Shown here: in pieces, positions 22,827 through 33,820 of the stretch
Numbering within the stretch: the first letter of the stretch is position 1
Layout of the letters: every line of letters starts with the position of its first letter
Source of the DNA: Tricholoma matsutake
Taxonomy: Eukaryota > Basidiomycota > Agaricomycetes > Agaricales > Tricholomataceae
Length of the DNA: 64,000 nt
Reading direction: 5' to 3'
Assembly (NCBI GenBank): GCA_026075535.2
Contig: AP026538.1
Span: 12,462,001-12,526,000, forward strand
Position numbers and translations under genes: made by a program
Notes under the pieces: model-generated
Told to the model about the DNA's origin: nothing
The model's input: only the letters and a program-made list of their open reading frames with translations
Databases searched by the model: none

Positions 22827-24188
22827 CTATTTTTCCGAGTCCGCAGAATCGGGAATTACAGTGGATGCGCGGGCTTTTGCAGCTTTAGACTTCGGGCAGT
22901 TTCCTGCTACGTGCCCTTCTTCACCGCAGTAAAGGCAAAGTCTTTCCCGCATGCGACGTTCTCGTTCATCCGCAGTAAGTTTGCCATTCTTCCCCAACTT
23001 GTCGGAGATGGACGACTTGGAAGTGTTCTTTGTCATGGAGGGCTGCTGGTTGGAGGAGTTTCCCCGAGGGGAGCTCGACAAGGATTGATTGGTGGACTGG
23101 GAGGAACCTTTGGGGTTGTCCTTCTTGACAGGGTTAGAAGAATTCCCGGAATTCTTAGTTTCGAACCAGGTTTCATCTTCCTGCATCCAGTAGATATTGT
23201 CACAGTCCTGCACTTTCAAGTGCAGTCCTGCAAGGGTGTCGGGTTTACCACCCCGAAGGACTTCTATATGAAGTCGGAGCAGCAGACCGCAGAAATAGTG
23301 GTCATGGAGGGCTGCCTCATTCCAGTTGACCCTAGAAGCTAATTCCCAAAAGTCAACGTTATACTTTGTGATGCGACCACTTTTCTTCATTGCTAAATCG
23401 GAAAGAGCTTTTTCTGCATCCCCGAGTGGGTCGTGCGGGCTGAAGTTACTCTCTAGTTCGGCGAGAAAAGCCTCATAATCCCACATCCAGTGTGCGGAAT
23501 TGGTCGGGTCATTAAGACCGGGCTCAAACCAGCTGAGAGCTGATCCCTTGAGATAAGAAAGGATAAATATGATCTTTTTCTCATCAGAAGAAAATACGTG
23601 CGGACGGTCACAGAAATGAAGGTTACACAAGACTAGGAAGTCTCTAAGTTTCTTTGGGTTGGAGCCATCGAAGGTGTCGGGGTCGCGAACTTTGATTTTC
23701 TCGGTCTTGGGTGCGTTATTTTGTCGGAGGGTGCGGATACTCTCCGAGAGGTTGTAAAGAACATCTATGAACCTATCCCCTGGATCAGGGTTTCCCCCCA
23801 TGGGAGGTTGATCGTCAGGATCATTGGGATCAGGGTCACCCCCAGGGCCATCGGGTCCGCCAGGAGGTCCATCCTCTAGACCACAATCTTCCAACCCATA
23901 GGGTTCAGGCTGGTTGATGCCCCCTATGTACTCAAGGGGAGTTGTGGGTCGGGGATCTTCCAGATTCACAGGAGATTGTTGAGCTTGAGTAGACATGAGG
24001 TTTGCACTGATTGATGGGGCTCCGAAACCGATTTGTCGGAAAATGTTGGAAGGTCTGGAAGTTACTCTGAATGTTGAGGTGGGTTGTGGGCTAGGAAGTG
24101 TGGATCGCTGAATTGCAGAGATCCCTGGAATGGTACCGGCGTGCTGAGAGTTTCTGGTTGTGCGCTGGCGAGTTTCAGTTGGGGTCAT
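22827..24188 (-). CDS. Gypsy-1 gag
   Basis: 453-residue structural protein. It starts MTPTETRQRTTRNSQ only 37 nt inside the LTR. A Pro/Gly/Asp-rich region spans about residues 85-150. The retrotransposon-gag domain carries DPDTFDGSNPKKLRDFL, GSALSWFEPGL and FLAELESNF. A CCHC knuckle CLYCGEEGHVAGNC is near residue 425. The frame is intact. The equivalent Gypsy-2 protein is similar throughout. Confidence 0.93.
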   Translation of the reverse strand: MTPTETRQRTTRNSQHAGTIPGISAIQRSTLPSPQPTSTFRVTSRPSNIFRQIGFGAPSISANLMSTQAQQSPVNLEDPRPTTPLEYIGGINQPEPYGLEDCGLEDGPPGGPDGPGGDPDPNDPDDQPPMGGNPDPGDRFIDVLYNLSESIRTLRQNNAPKTEKIKVRDPDTFDGSNPKKLRDFLVLCNLHFCDRPHVFSSDEKKIIFILSYLKGSALSWFEPGLNDPTNSAHWMWDYEAFLAELESNFSPHDPLGDAEKALSDLAMKKSGRITKYNVDFWELASRVNWNEAALHDHYFCGLLLRLHIEVLRGGKPDTLAGLHLKVQDCDNIYWMQEDETWFETKNSGNSSNPVKKDNPKGSSQSTNQSLSSSPRGNSSNQQPSMTKNTSKSSISDKLGKNGKLTADERERRMRERLCLYCGEEGHVAGNCPKSKAAKARASTVIPDSADSEK

Positions 24189-24212
24189 AGGAGAAGAGAC
24201 GAGTGAAGTGTG

Positions 24213-24223
24213 AGTTTGTATAT
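24213..24223 (-). promoter_or_regulatory. Gypsy-1 primer binding site, self-priming type
   Basis: The 11 bases agtttgtatat (plus-strand reading) lie 2 nt from the LTR. Their inverse, atatacaaact, occurs inside the LTR at 24595-24605, about 30 bp downstream (element sense) of a TTTAAG TATA-like motif. A transcript starting there could fold back on this site, as in Tf1 and sushi elements. Gypsy-2 shows the same arrangement with compensating bases. Confidence 0.7.
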
Positions 24224-24225
24224 AC

Positions 24226-24922
24226 TGTTAAGAACTGATCCGAAAGGGCTCGTCGGAATCCGGTCGGACCTGGCAGGTGTTTGAGAGCGGAAGATTGTCG
24301 GGTCGTAGCGGATTATGCAGATGGGTAACAAAAAGGACTTGGCTTCAGCTTGTAAGAAGCTGTGCCCTTCACCTTGTCTGGTGTCCTAATTTCGGGTAGA
24401 GGTTTTAGAGATAGGAGCGGGAGAGTGCGGGTAAATGCGGGAAGGAGTACGGAGGGACTTAGGTTAAGTTCAGATGAGACTAGAACTTCAGAGGGGAACT
24501 AGAGGTTGAGTCGAATGGAGTTCAGACTTTTAGAGGTCAGGAGTTGGAGTAGAAGGAGGTTTTAGATTGACAGGGTAAGGTCGAGTCTATGTCAATATAC
24601 AAACTGAGGAATACAAAGCAAAACTAACTAAGCTTAAATGCTAGAGTCCGGAACAAGAGCGGAATGGAAACGGAAACTGCAGCAGTGTCTCAACTGTGTA
24701 GATGAATTGCCTAGTGGAGGCCGCACAGGAATCCGTAGTCAAATTTGCAAAACTAGACAGCAGCCTTGGAAGGCAGCCGTGGTTGCTGTACATGGTGGCC
24801 TGGTGCACAGCAGTGTGGGCAGTGCAAGGGGGCCGGAACAAAGGCAGTAGGAGTTGAGTTAGGAACAGCGGAAAAGATCGGAAGGTTGCGGGTTCCGAGC
24901 GGGCGAGGAACAGATTGTGACA
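24226..24922 (-). repeat. Gypsy-1 5' LTR
   Basis: 697 bp, TG..CA ended, with the same length as the 3' LTR. It carries more intact CpG than the 3' copy at the differing sites. Confidence 0.93.
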
Positions 24923-26033
24923 GGTGCGAGACGTTCCGAATGTTCGTGGTCCAACCTATGGGAGGACAACTAGTTGGTACTAGTCGTAAAGGTAGTTCTA
25001 TAAGAGATGAAGGTGTTTGATGCAGTCCGATGGGGTATCGATCGATATCGAGGATGATCGACCAGATCAACGGCGAACAAGTTTTATCGTCGATGGTCAA
25101 AGTGTGAATTCTGAGGACCTTTCGATAGGTCGACAGTATAGGAAGGCTATAGCTGATGGCTATGAAGTGTTGGAATGGTTGCTAGTGCTAACGATCAGAG
25201 GATCAAAGGAAGATCGAGGACGAGGATGATCACAGAGGTTTCTCATCGATTGAGAAAACTTGTAGAAGCTTTAGATTGCTTTAGAGAATAGATCGGATTC
25301 TTAGAACTCTATACAAGGTGATAGGTGAAGACAATTTCTTGTTATTTCCAAGTAGATACTACAGAGTTTTATATGTTTTAAAAGAAACTTCCTAAAATGG
25401 TATAAGAAACATGTGTAGAACATGAGGCAAAAGATATGAGTTAAGGCATGAGGCCAAAAAGGAGACTGGAGTCCAAACAAGAAAGAGATATATCATATGA
25501 TGAAAGAGTAATAAAGGGTATAGAACTAAAAAGAGACTGTCCTTTGTGTATAAACTGCACTAAGTCTCACAATAATCCGTCCAGTGGGTTCTGTATGCGA
25601 TAGGGACCTGGAACAAGGCTGACTTACTATCAGCAGGTTTGAGCATGAGTTGGAATACTTCCTGGTGCATGGTATTCCACCATTTAGATAACAAGGGCAA
25701 CACCCAATGTCGCTTGTAGTTTCTCAATATCGATCGATAATGCTTGATGATGGTTGACGATGTTCGATCGTGTTCGCGGTTGTTCGAAGTTGATCGGGGA
25801 TGTTCGATGTTCATTTAGAGGGATCTTAGGGGCTTTAGAAGTAGTCCTAAGGTTGTGTGATGTGGTTTCTCGGTATGATCAATGTCGCTGGTGATGTTTC
25901 GACGTGGTCAATATGATATTGTGATCGATAGACTGGGTCATGCTGTGTCTGGGACATCATAGGAGTTACCCGATGTGATTAGAATGTGGTTAAAGTGGTG
26001 AATCGGCCTTTGAGCCGAGGAGACAACCTATCA

Positions 26034-29000
26034 GCGGGAATGAAGGAGAGGGTCTTCAGATAAGGTCTTGGTAGCAGAGTTATCACAGTAGATTATTGTT
26101 GGGGGTGATTGCTGATGATTGATGGAATGAAGTAATGTTCATAACCAGATACACTCCTTGGCTGTCTCAAAAGCAGCAACATACTCAGCTTCACAGGATG
26201 AAGTTGCAATGACCTTTTGTTTACGTGCTGTCCATGAGATGGCACCTGAACTGAGGGAGCATATATATCCACCTACACTGCGACGTGTATTGAGGCAGTT
26301 AGCCCAATCAGAATCACTAAATGCATGGAGGGATACAAGTTGATCACCACCAAGATGAAGTTGAAGGTCCCTGGTGCCTTTGATGTAATGAACTAGCCTA
26401 GTGGCTGCCTGCTAATGCACAAAGGAAAAACAATCAAGGTATTGCGAGAGTTTCTGGATGGCATAGGAAATATCGGGGCGTGTACTGATGGCTAAATAGA
26501 GTAGACAACCCACTAGTGACTGATAGGGGAGCTTGTTGAGTTGAGCCAGGTCCAGACATATAGATTGTCGATCTGCATGGCATAATTTGGTACCAGGCTC
26601 TAAAGGCACAGATACCAGATGGGCATCTTTTTGACCAAACTGTTTGACAATTTTGTCAATCAGTGCTGTCTGTGATAGGATGACAGTTCTGTTAGCCCTG
26701 TCCCAGGTGACAGCAACCCTGACAATAAAACGCGCTGTGCCCAACTTGGAAATTGTCCATACCTTCCTCATCTGATCCTTGAAGCATTCATTTTCACTCA
26801 TGGAGTCTGCAATGGACAGATAGTCATCAACATGGATGGCTGCAATAATAGTCCCGGAGTCTGACTTGCGGTAGTACACACAGGATTCACAAGATAAGTG
26901 AGTGAACCCCCAATTGATCATTTGGCTGTTGAGGGTTTGATTCCATATCCATCCACTTTGTTTCATGCCATACAAACCGTGTTGTAGTTGCCAAACCCAG
27001 TCCTCTTTACCGGGTTCCTGAAATCCAGCAGGTTGTTCCATGTATTGCACTTTGTCATCCAGCAGTAACCCATAGAGGAATGCTGTTTTGACATCTATCT
27101 GTTGTGCATCCCAACCAAGGGACGCCACTAAATGAAGGAGTATCCTCCATGATTCCATGTGTGCAGTCGGTGAGGTAGTCTTAGTATAGTATTTGCCATA
27201 GATTTGTTCAAAACCCTTGAAAACCAGATGGACCTTCCACCTGACAGCCTTCCCAGTCTCATCACACTTAATATGGAAAACCGGTTTCCCTTTACGGATC
27301 CGCTTTCCTTGGGGAACGTCACCATGGGGAATCAGTTTGTAAACACCCATATCCTTCAAGGATTGAAGCTCATCTATGTATCCCTCTGTCCATTGATCTG
27401 CATCAACTGAGTTCTTAGCCTCCTCCCATGTTCGAGGATCGTCTTCAAATTGAAGTGATTCTGGATCAAAATCCCCCATCTCCGAGATCAGGGCCTGGAA
27501 TTGATGCACGTGATCTCCAAGATCAAGGTTATTGAGTGATTGTTGGAGTTCCTCAATGACATCACAATCATGATCAATCGTGGAATCTGGTGGGCGATTG
27601 GTCCTGGCAGCCAATGTTGCTGCTTGTCGTTCTCATCGTGCTTCCTTAACTTGTGTGGCACTTTCCTGGGATGTTTTGACAGCAGCACCAGTTCTGGTAA
27701 TAGTTGGACCACCACTGGGCTTTTTCTCAGTGGGAATGAATGTGTGTGAAGAGCGACGCGGGAGGGGTGTAAGTGATTGGACTTGTTGTACATCTGTATC
27801 ATGAGAGCCCCTGTCTGGAGAGTCACAATCAACGACTGGGTCTTCATTGTCCTCATTATCCAGGGATAGGGGGCTGAAGTTTGATGTAGAGTCTTCAGTC
27901 TCAATCCCCCCATTTTCCATGGTAGGCATAGGCAGTGCCGGTGAGTGACCATCATGACTTTCGAGGAATCTAACGTGGTAGGAACTGTGGATTTTTTGTG
28001 TTGCACGGTCATAGCATCGATACAATTTCGATTTTGAATCGTACCCTACCAATATGCATTCAATGGAGCATTCAAAGATTTTAGGGTTGTCCTTCCTGGG
28101 GATAAGGACAAAGGCTTGGCAACCGATTTCTTTCAGGTAAGAATAGTCAGGCTTTCTTTCGTACCATAGTTCCCAAGGTGTGGTTCCTTTGAGGGAGCGA
28201 GTAGTGGTTTTTGCATGTAAATAGGAGGCTGTTAAATAGAATTTGTCCCATAAATATGCTGGTAATCCAGAGTAAATCTGCATTGTACAGGCCTTAGCCA
28301 TGAGTGTCCTGTGCATACGTTCGACACGCCCAATGTGTGCAGAGGTATGGGGAGCGGTAAATCATTGTTCCGTTCCCCGAGTCTTCAACCAGGCCTCCAT
28401 TTCATGCAACTTAAGCTCCCCATTATCAGTGATGTAGATTTCAACTTTAAGACCCATTTCAGTTTCTTGGGTGAGTTCCCAGGCTTTAAGTTTGGGAAAA
28501 GAATCATATTTGTTGCAAAGTGGTATTGACCAAGGGAAGGAGGTGTAGTCATCAACTATATGCATTACATATGAATTCCCGGTACGAGACTTCACTTCAT
28601 GCAGTCCCGACAAATCAACCCATACTTTCTGCAACTTCCTTGTAGCCTTGTGACCAGGCCCCTCCTCACGTCTTTTTGGGACAGGCATCTTCGTCTGTTT
28701 TCCAAGCACACATGATTTGCACTTAGGTGGTTTTGGTGAATAAACAAGAGGTGCACCTGTGAATGTCCCCTTTTTGGCCATATCCCAGATGTATTGGTAG
28801 TTGGCATGGCCAAGACGGCGGTGCCATGTTTCCAAGTTTGGGGATTTGTGTACAGAAAAGGCATGGTCGACAGCGGCAGAGTGGAGGTTGAGTGAGTAGA
28901 GTTTCTTGGAGAGTCTGGATCCTCGTGCAACCAGTGCACCAGTGGACTTGTCCATAATCCAACACTCTGTGTTATCAAAGTGTGTGGCAACATTTGAGTC

Positions 29001-29198
29001 GTCGGCCAATACTCCTACGGAGATGAGTCGGACAGTTGAGTTTGGGATATAGAGTGTGTTACATAAGAGAATTGATGCGCCTCGGGCTATCTGGAGTTTG
29101 ATATCCCTGACACCCATGGCGGCTATTGAGGAACCTCCCACCCCTCTAACGGTATGTGGTTGAGTCGGACGAAGGGTAAGGAAATCCGATCTGTCAGG
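26034..29198 (-). pseudogene. Copia-1 pol: integrase, reverse transcriptase, RNase H (N-terminal part)
   Basis: Resumes after E2 with PDRSDF. GAG-pre-integrase zinc finger WHRRLGHANY and CKSCVLGK. Integrase acids VDLSG, ITDNGELK and GRVERMHRT. RT has DVKTAFLYGLL, YGMKQSGW and the catalytic IHVDDYLS intact. RNase H has SDSDWANCLNTRRS, SCEAEYVAAFE and YCDNSATKTL. Stops occur near 28361 (TGA before FTAPHTSAH), 27634 (TGA in the linker) and 26412 (TAG); the TGAs fit CGA to TGA. The protein continues at 17130 after the nested insertions. Nuclear integration and cytoplasmic reverse transcription are the family roles. Confidence 0.9.
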
Positions 29199-29520
29199 TG
29201 AAATATGCAGTACTTTACACTCCCCCCCCCCCAGTCCGAGCGGACTCCGCTTGGACACACTTGGACACTCGGACTGTCCAAGGACTTCACTCAGACTCTG
29301 CTCAGACTCTGCTCAGACACTCAGACTGTCCGAGTTGTCTGAGTAAAGTCCAAGGACTGCACTCGGACTGCACTCGGACTTTGCTCGGACAACATCAATT
29401 GTGCATTTAGAGGGTGGTCGGCAACCCAAAACTGAGAGTTTTTCCCATGTATTCTGGCTGCATTGCCGAGCAGCCGGATTGGTCATTTTGTGACACATGT
29501 GTGACACCACAATCCTCACC

Positions 29521-30376
29521 ATGCAAACTCGTAGCACCTCGCGAAGCCCCAGCAATGAAGCCCCACCGCTGCCATGTACTAATCGTGGTCGTAAAGTAGT
29601 TAATCCCACAACTGACCCTGCCAGGAAACCTGCAGAAAAGTGTCACTGGACGCCTGCAGAAGAAGAGCGCTTAATCTCATTTCTTGTGTCTAAGAAGTCT
29701 GAGGCTGGCGACGGTGGATCTTTCAAGCCAGTTACATGGACTGCTGCTGTCCAGGAGATGGTGAAGATCCCTCCTGTTAAGGGTCTTGCCAAGAATTCAA
29801 CTGCATGTTCCTCAAAATATGGCCATGTATGTACTAATCTCGGCCGATCGCCACTCACTAACCATTTGGCAGCTCCGTACTCAATACAATATAGTTACCA
29901 CTCTGAAAGGCCTTTCTGGGATAGGATGCAAGTATACCATGGAGTTGGGGATGAATATTGGTGTTGCAGAGCAGTCAGTGTGGAAGGAGTACATAACGGT
30001 GTGTTTCATAATTAATTACTATCCAGAATCTGATAAAAATTGATAGAAACATCCTGTGAGTGCTGTATTCGCACACAAGGGTTTCGCGCTCTATGATCTT
30101 ATGTCCCCGCTCATGCCCAGCCTTGTGAAGGGCTGTAGCATCTATCGACCTGGACAAGGAACTCATGGCACCACAAACACGACACTCAGTGCACTCCCTC
30201 AAGATCCACCTGATGATAATGCTCTTGGCATCGACGACCCCCTCGAGAGACATGGAGATGGTATCCCTAGCGACGGATCTAATGGGGGGCATGCCTCTGA
30301 TGGCATGAAGCGCGATGGTCTGAGGAAGGCATGGGTTCAGAGGCAGATGAAAGACCTAGGGTTTCCTTTGATTTAG
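29521..30376 (+). CDS. Harbinger SANT/Myb-like accessory protein
   Basis: Three exons: 29521-29826, 29874-29998 and 30048-30376, with introns starting gtatgt and gtgtgt. Start MQTRSTSRSPSNE. The domain has CHWTPAEEERLISFL, FKPVTWTAAVQEM and KNSTACSSKY, then after splicing LRTQYNIVTTLKGLSG, IGVAEQSVWKEYI and FAHKGFALYDLMSPLMP, the pattern of the fungal Myb/SANT-like DNA-binding protein carried with Harbinger transposases. An acidic middle and basic end follow (GLRKAWVQRQMKDLG). In studied systems this partner binds element ends and helps nuclear import of the transposase. All exons join without stops. Confidence 0.85.
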
Positions 30377-30537
30377 AAGGAATGTCTTGCTAATCTTGTT
30401 TCAATTGACTGTAGCCATTATGTTGTATTTCTCCATATTCCTTGCATGATGTACTGTACATGTATAGTACAATGCCATGTACCTTTCAAATTTCAACACC
30501 TGTGACACCATGACTCGACAATATCATCCAGTACATG

Positions 30538-31864
30538 CTAGTTTTCTCCCCTTGCCTCAAGGACCTGTTGATATTGGATCCACATATGTTCTGCAATGTC
30601 ATCCCTCCTCTTGTCAGCATCTTGCTTCTCAGCTTGCTTTGGTGGCCCCTCTGCCAGCTCTCCCTCTGTGCCTTCCTCACCTTGCAGATCTGATTCATCA
30701 AACAAAAACTCTTCAGCCTCTAACTCCTTGATACGATCCTCAATTTCACCAGGGTCATATTTCCGGATTACATTGTGTATCGCTGCAAGTGCAGCAGGAA
30801 GATGTGCTTGTACTGTGGGTGTGAGATGAGGATTGTGTTGCAGGATTTTAAACCGGTTCTTTAGGATACCAAACATCCTTTCAATTATATTTTGAGCTGA
30901 TGCATGGCGAAGATTAAAGAGCTCCTGTGCATTGGTTGGGCTAATAATGAATAAGCATCATGGCAATATTTATAATGAAAGGCAACACACCGAAGATCTG
31001 CACGGCCCCATTCTGCCAGATGATACCACACACCTCGATATGGTATAAGAAGTGCATCGGCAACTGGGAATCCTGCATTGGCAAGATAGAATTTACCTGA
31101 CTGGAGCCTTAAATCGGTTATACAGGAATCAAAGAACATTGTTGAATTGCTAACTGATCCCTCCCAACCAGTGGAGAGATATGTGAAGTTGTGATCAAAA
31201 TCACATCCAGCAAGACAGTTTGTAGTGGTAAGCCCTTTGCGATCACATGCCAAGGCTCGCTCCTCTGCTGTACCAGAGCTAATATAGTGACTTCCATCCA
31301 GACAACCAATGGCATTCTCAAAGTAAGGATAAAACTTGGGGTTGTCAACAATGTAGGGAGAAGGGGGATCTGTGCTCCGTGGCTGGCAGACAAAGTCAGT
31401 GTAGAAGGGTTCAGATGAGAAGATCTAAAGCATCTTTGAAAAATATCTGATGCCCAGTAGGTATAGATGTGAATCTAGACAAGGATAACTTACTTTGATA
31501 TTGTATCATTTGAACGTTGAAATCTTTCACCAGCATGGCGCACTGATATACCCGTGACAGATCTATACAAAAAAATGGCCAGCTGCTCCTCCAGAAGAAT
31601 ACCCCTAGAGTGTGATATTCCCATCTGTTGTAGGTAGGCAACCAAGAACTGAAACACTCCTTTGGATACACCTAGTTCACAACGGATATGCCCTGGGTGA
31701 CCTTCCAGAAGCTCAAGGACCCATGCAGCCCCAGAAAGTGCTGATGTATGGTATGCTTCTTTATCATACAATGGAGCTGCAAATAGGATCAGAGCAACAA
31801 TGATTGTATTCACAAATATGCCTAGAATTTGAATGAGTAGCCATTGTCTCTGAGTACGATCCAT
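30538..31864 (-). pseudogene. Harbinger DDE transposase (DDE_Tnp_4 type), probable catalytic mutation
   Basis: Start near 31864. The N-terminal helices include CRELGV-like CELGVSKGVFQFLV, LEEQLAIFLYRSVTGISVRHAGERF and RSNDTISK, then an intron with donor at 31490. The core has IGCLDGSHY (first Asp), LSTGWEGSVSNSTMF, FYLANAGFPVADALLIPYRG where LAD is expected, so the second Asp is Asn, and NIIERMFGILKNRF (catalytic Glu). A second intron lies near 30950-31000. The acidic C-terminus ends at 30538. GCC-GAT to GCC-AAT is a CpG-to-CpA change. Otherwise the gene looks recent. Confidence 0.88.
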
Positions 31865-32070
31865 GATGATAAGATGAAGAATGTGTGACTATCAGTAATT
31901 GCCTATTTAAGTAGAGTGACAATATTTCAACTTCCGCCAAGTTTTGACATGGGAAAAATTATCAGTTTCGGGTTGCCGACCACCCTCTTATTTACAACTT
32001 TTAAAGTACTGACCAAGTAAAGTCGGAGTTCCAGTCTTAGAGAAAGTCTTATAAGTCTCACAAAATGATG

Positions 32071-32161
32071 TGTGCACAGCAGGAATTGAACCAACAGCCT
32101 TCTGGACTAGCAATCACATGACAACGAAACATACACACGCTACCACTTAAGCCAAGTAGTC
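32071..32161 (-). other. tRNA-like sequence, left side of E2, facing outward
   Basis: Minus strand: ttggcttaagtggtagcgtg (A-box-like), gtcatgtgattgc, then ggttcaattcctgc (B-box). The B-box is near consensus. Confidence 0.5.
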
Positions 32162-32359
32162 ATTTAAAGTTACATACATTATATCTATTTATTACTGAAA
32201 TCTAATCTGTTATATATCATGAATAGATTATTAAATTGACCCCCTCTCATCTGTGCGAGGAGTAATTAATATGCGTAATTAATATGTATAATACTAAGCC
32301 CTCCCCTCACAAGCTCGAGGGGAGGGGGCTGTAACTATCAATTATAAAAATAAATTAAA

Positions 32360-33305
32360 AACACCCACCATGAGCAGTTGCTCGTGGTGGCATTTGTCTC
32401 TCCCCAGGTTGTCTCCTGGCTGTCTCGCTCTCCTGTCCCCATTCTTCTCCCCCCCGAACCACCCCACAAGCAGATGCTCGTAGGCGTGGGGCAGGTGTTG
32501 TCGTGGGTGTCCCCACTCTCATCGTCGTCTCCCTTCCCTCTCATCTCCCTTCCCTCTCGTCTCCTTCCCCCTTGTCTCTTCCCCCTCACCTTCCACCCTG
32601 CGAGCAGGGGCTCGCAGCAGTGGTGATGGTGGTGTCATCATTGTCATCATTGCCAGTAGTAGTTTGTAACTATAAAAAGTTAGGATCGAAAAATGAAATG
32701 AGGAAAGAAAAAAAAACTTACCTAGGACCCAAGACACGTTGACATCTCTTGGGTCTCCCCTAATCATTGTCGTTCCACCCATTGTCCACCCTATGAGCAG
32801 TGGCTTGTAGGGCTGGAGCGAGTGCTGTCGTTGTTCCATGCCATCGTCATCATTCCACCCACCATCCACCCCACAAGCAGTTGCTCATGAGGCTGGAGGT
32901 AGGTGGTGTGTCCTGCATGGTGGGCGTGAGTAGCCATTCTTGTTGAAGTTGCACCCATTCCCACCCTGTGAGCAGCTGCTTGCGGCAGTGGTTCTGAGTG
33001 CTCGTCGTCGTCGTTGTCATCAGCAGTACTAGATAATACCTAAAAAAGTTTGTTAGTAACAAAAACAAGAAAAAAAAACTTACCAACAGCCCAAGAGATG
33101 TCAAATGACGTCTCTTGGGCCTTTTCTTCATGTGCTTTGCCTTCCTTTTGTTGTTTCCCACTCGTCCCCTCATCATTCCATCTCCCAGTCCCAGTCCTCT
33201 CAAGTCGCCTCGTTGTGTTGTCGTTCCGTTTGGCCAAGTTGGCATCGCCATTGTCTTGCCATTTTGCAGTTGTACCCATTCCCACCCTGCAAGCAGTTGC
33301 TTGTG
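32360..33305. repeat. Stem-loop array in E2 (AGCAG..TGCT core)
   Basis: Stem-loops near 32371, 32462, 32598, 32794, 32878, 32965 and 33288, usually preceded by ccaccc and followed by a G-rich tract. Arms vary (CACGAG/CTCGTG, TGCGAGC/GCTCGCA, CAAG/CTTG) while pairing is largely retained. Confidence 0.65.
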
Positions 33306-33491
33306 GCGGTGGTTCTGGGTCCTAGGGTGGTGGCTGTGTCAGCCGTTGTTGTGGATTTGAGGCTGTGGCATCGTTATAACATAGATAAAATCTATCATTA
33401 AGGAAAATTCAGTTAGTTAAACAAAACAACAGAAATCATGTAAAAAAAGATTTACAAGTGAGCCCAAACAATAATGCCGTTGTTTGGGCTC
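32670..33491 (-). other. Three hairpin-plus-intron modules in E2
   Basis: Hairpins at 33460-33491, 33089-33120 and 32726-32755, each followed on the minus strand by a donor (gtaaat or gtaagt), a T-run and an AG acceptor (inferred introns ending near 33040 and 32670; the first near 33395). Readings into each hairpin have the form (E/R)PK(Q/R)R..LG. The first module is preceded by a short frame starting MTNQHSHIINN near 33581. Confidence 0.5.
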
Positions 33492-33629
33492 GTTCCCATT
33501 GTTGGTTATTTGGGTAGGAGGTAAGGAGGAGGCGGCACCGTTGCCAGCGTTGTTGATGATGTGGCTGTGTTGATTTGTCATCACAGCTGGGGCGGTACAT
33601 AGAGAGATATAACTACCTATCTGTAATGA

Positions 33630-33705
33630 AGCTTTAGTCTAACTGTTATATTGCTGACTTAATTGTACTTTATCATGTGACTATGAGGGTTCAATCCCTG
33701 CGGTA
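33630..33705 (+). other. tRNA-like sequence, right side of E2, facing outward
   Basis: Weak A-box (ttagtctaactgttat), atcatgtgac, and a strong B-box gggttcaatccctg. Confidence 0.45.
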
Positions 33706-33820
33706 GCCACTGATTGTTCATTCAATTATATAAGCAACTCGGACAGTCCTAGGACTGTCCAAGTGTCCAAGTGGAGTCTGCTCAGATTGGGGGGGGGAGT
33801 GTAAAGACCTCTGAAATATG

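Larger units (their letters stand above)
17212..24922 (-). mobile_element. Gypsy-1: Ty3/Gypsy chromovirus retrotransposon, full length
   Basis: Two 697-bp LTRs (17212-17908, 24226-24922) flanked by GGTGC (17207-17211 and 24923-24927). Minus-strand gag and pol with a C-terminal chromodomain, plus an opposite-strand accessory gene (18041-19054). It is inactive as it stands: premature TGA codons in pol and YLDN in place of YLDD in the reverse transcriptase. LTR-LTR differences are almost all at CpG sites. Confidence 0.95.
17131..26033. mobile_element. Solo-LTR-like insertion (1.19 kb net) interrupted by Gypsy-1
   Basis: Begins tgatgatactcaaccc and ends acaacctatca, so TG..CA, flanked by GCGG (17127-17130 and 26034-26037). 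Its removal restores the Copia-1 RNase H frame. The sequence at 24928-26033 is rich in gatcgat and ttcgatcg repeats and has no recognised gene; 17131-17211 is the other piece, separated by Gypsy-1. A solo LTR is the simplest reading. A terminal-repeat DNA element is less likely because the ends pair only over TGAT. Confidence 0.6.
29410..31987. mobile_element. Complete PIF/Harbinger transposon, 2578 bp
   Basis: 26-bp terminal inverted repeats (29410-29435 and 31962-31987, beginning GAGGGTGGTCGGCAACCC, one mismatch) flanked by TTA on both sides, the classic target duplication. It encodes the two standard genes facing each other: a SANT-like DNA-binding protein (plus) and a DDE transposase (minus). 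The second catalytic Asp appears to be Asn, so it may now be inactive. Confidence 0.95.
29208..33811 (-). mobile_element. E2: member of the E family (net about 2.02 kb) inserted in the Copia-1 protease
   Basis: Flanked by TGAAATATG (29199-29207 and 33812-33820). Ends cagtactttacactccccc and, inverted, gaggtctttacactccccc. Subterminal repeats use actcggactgtcc units. It contains a nested Harbinger (29410-31987 plus TTA), tRNA-like sequences at each side, seven AGCAG stem-loops and three hairpin-plus-intron modules on the minus strand. Without the Harbinger its length matches E1 and E3. No own transposase is seen. Confidence 0.85.

Noticed and set aside
24928..26033. A gene in the gatcgat-rich insert
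   Set aside because: No frame longer than about 85 codons and no family similarity; the repeats dominate.
32338..33401. Protein-coding genes in several frames of the C-rich parts of E2
   Set aside because: The frames are compositional shadows of ccaccc and gtcgtc runs. Only the short readings that end at the hairpins recur between copies.
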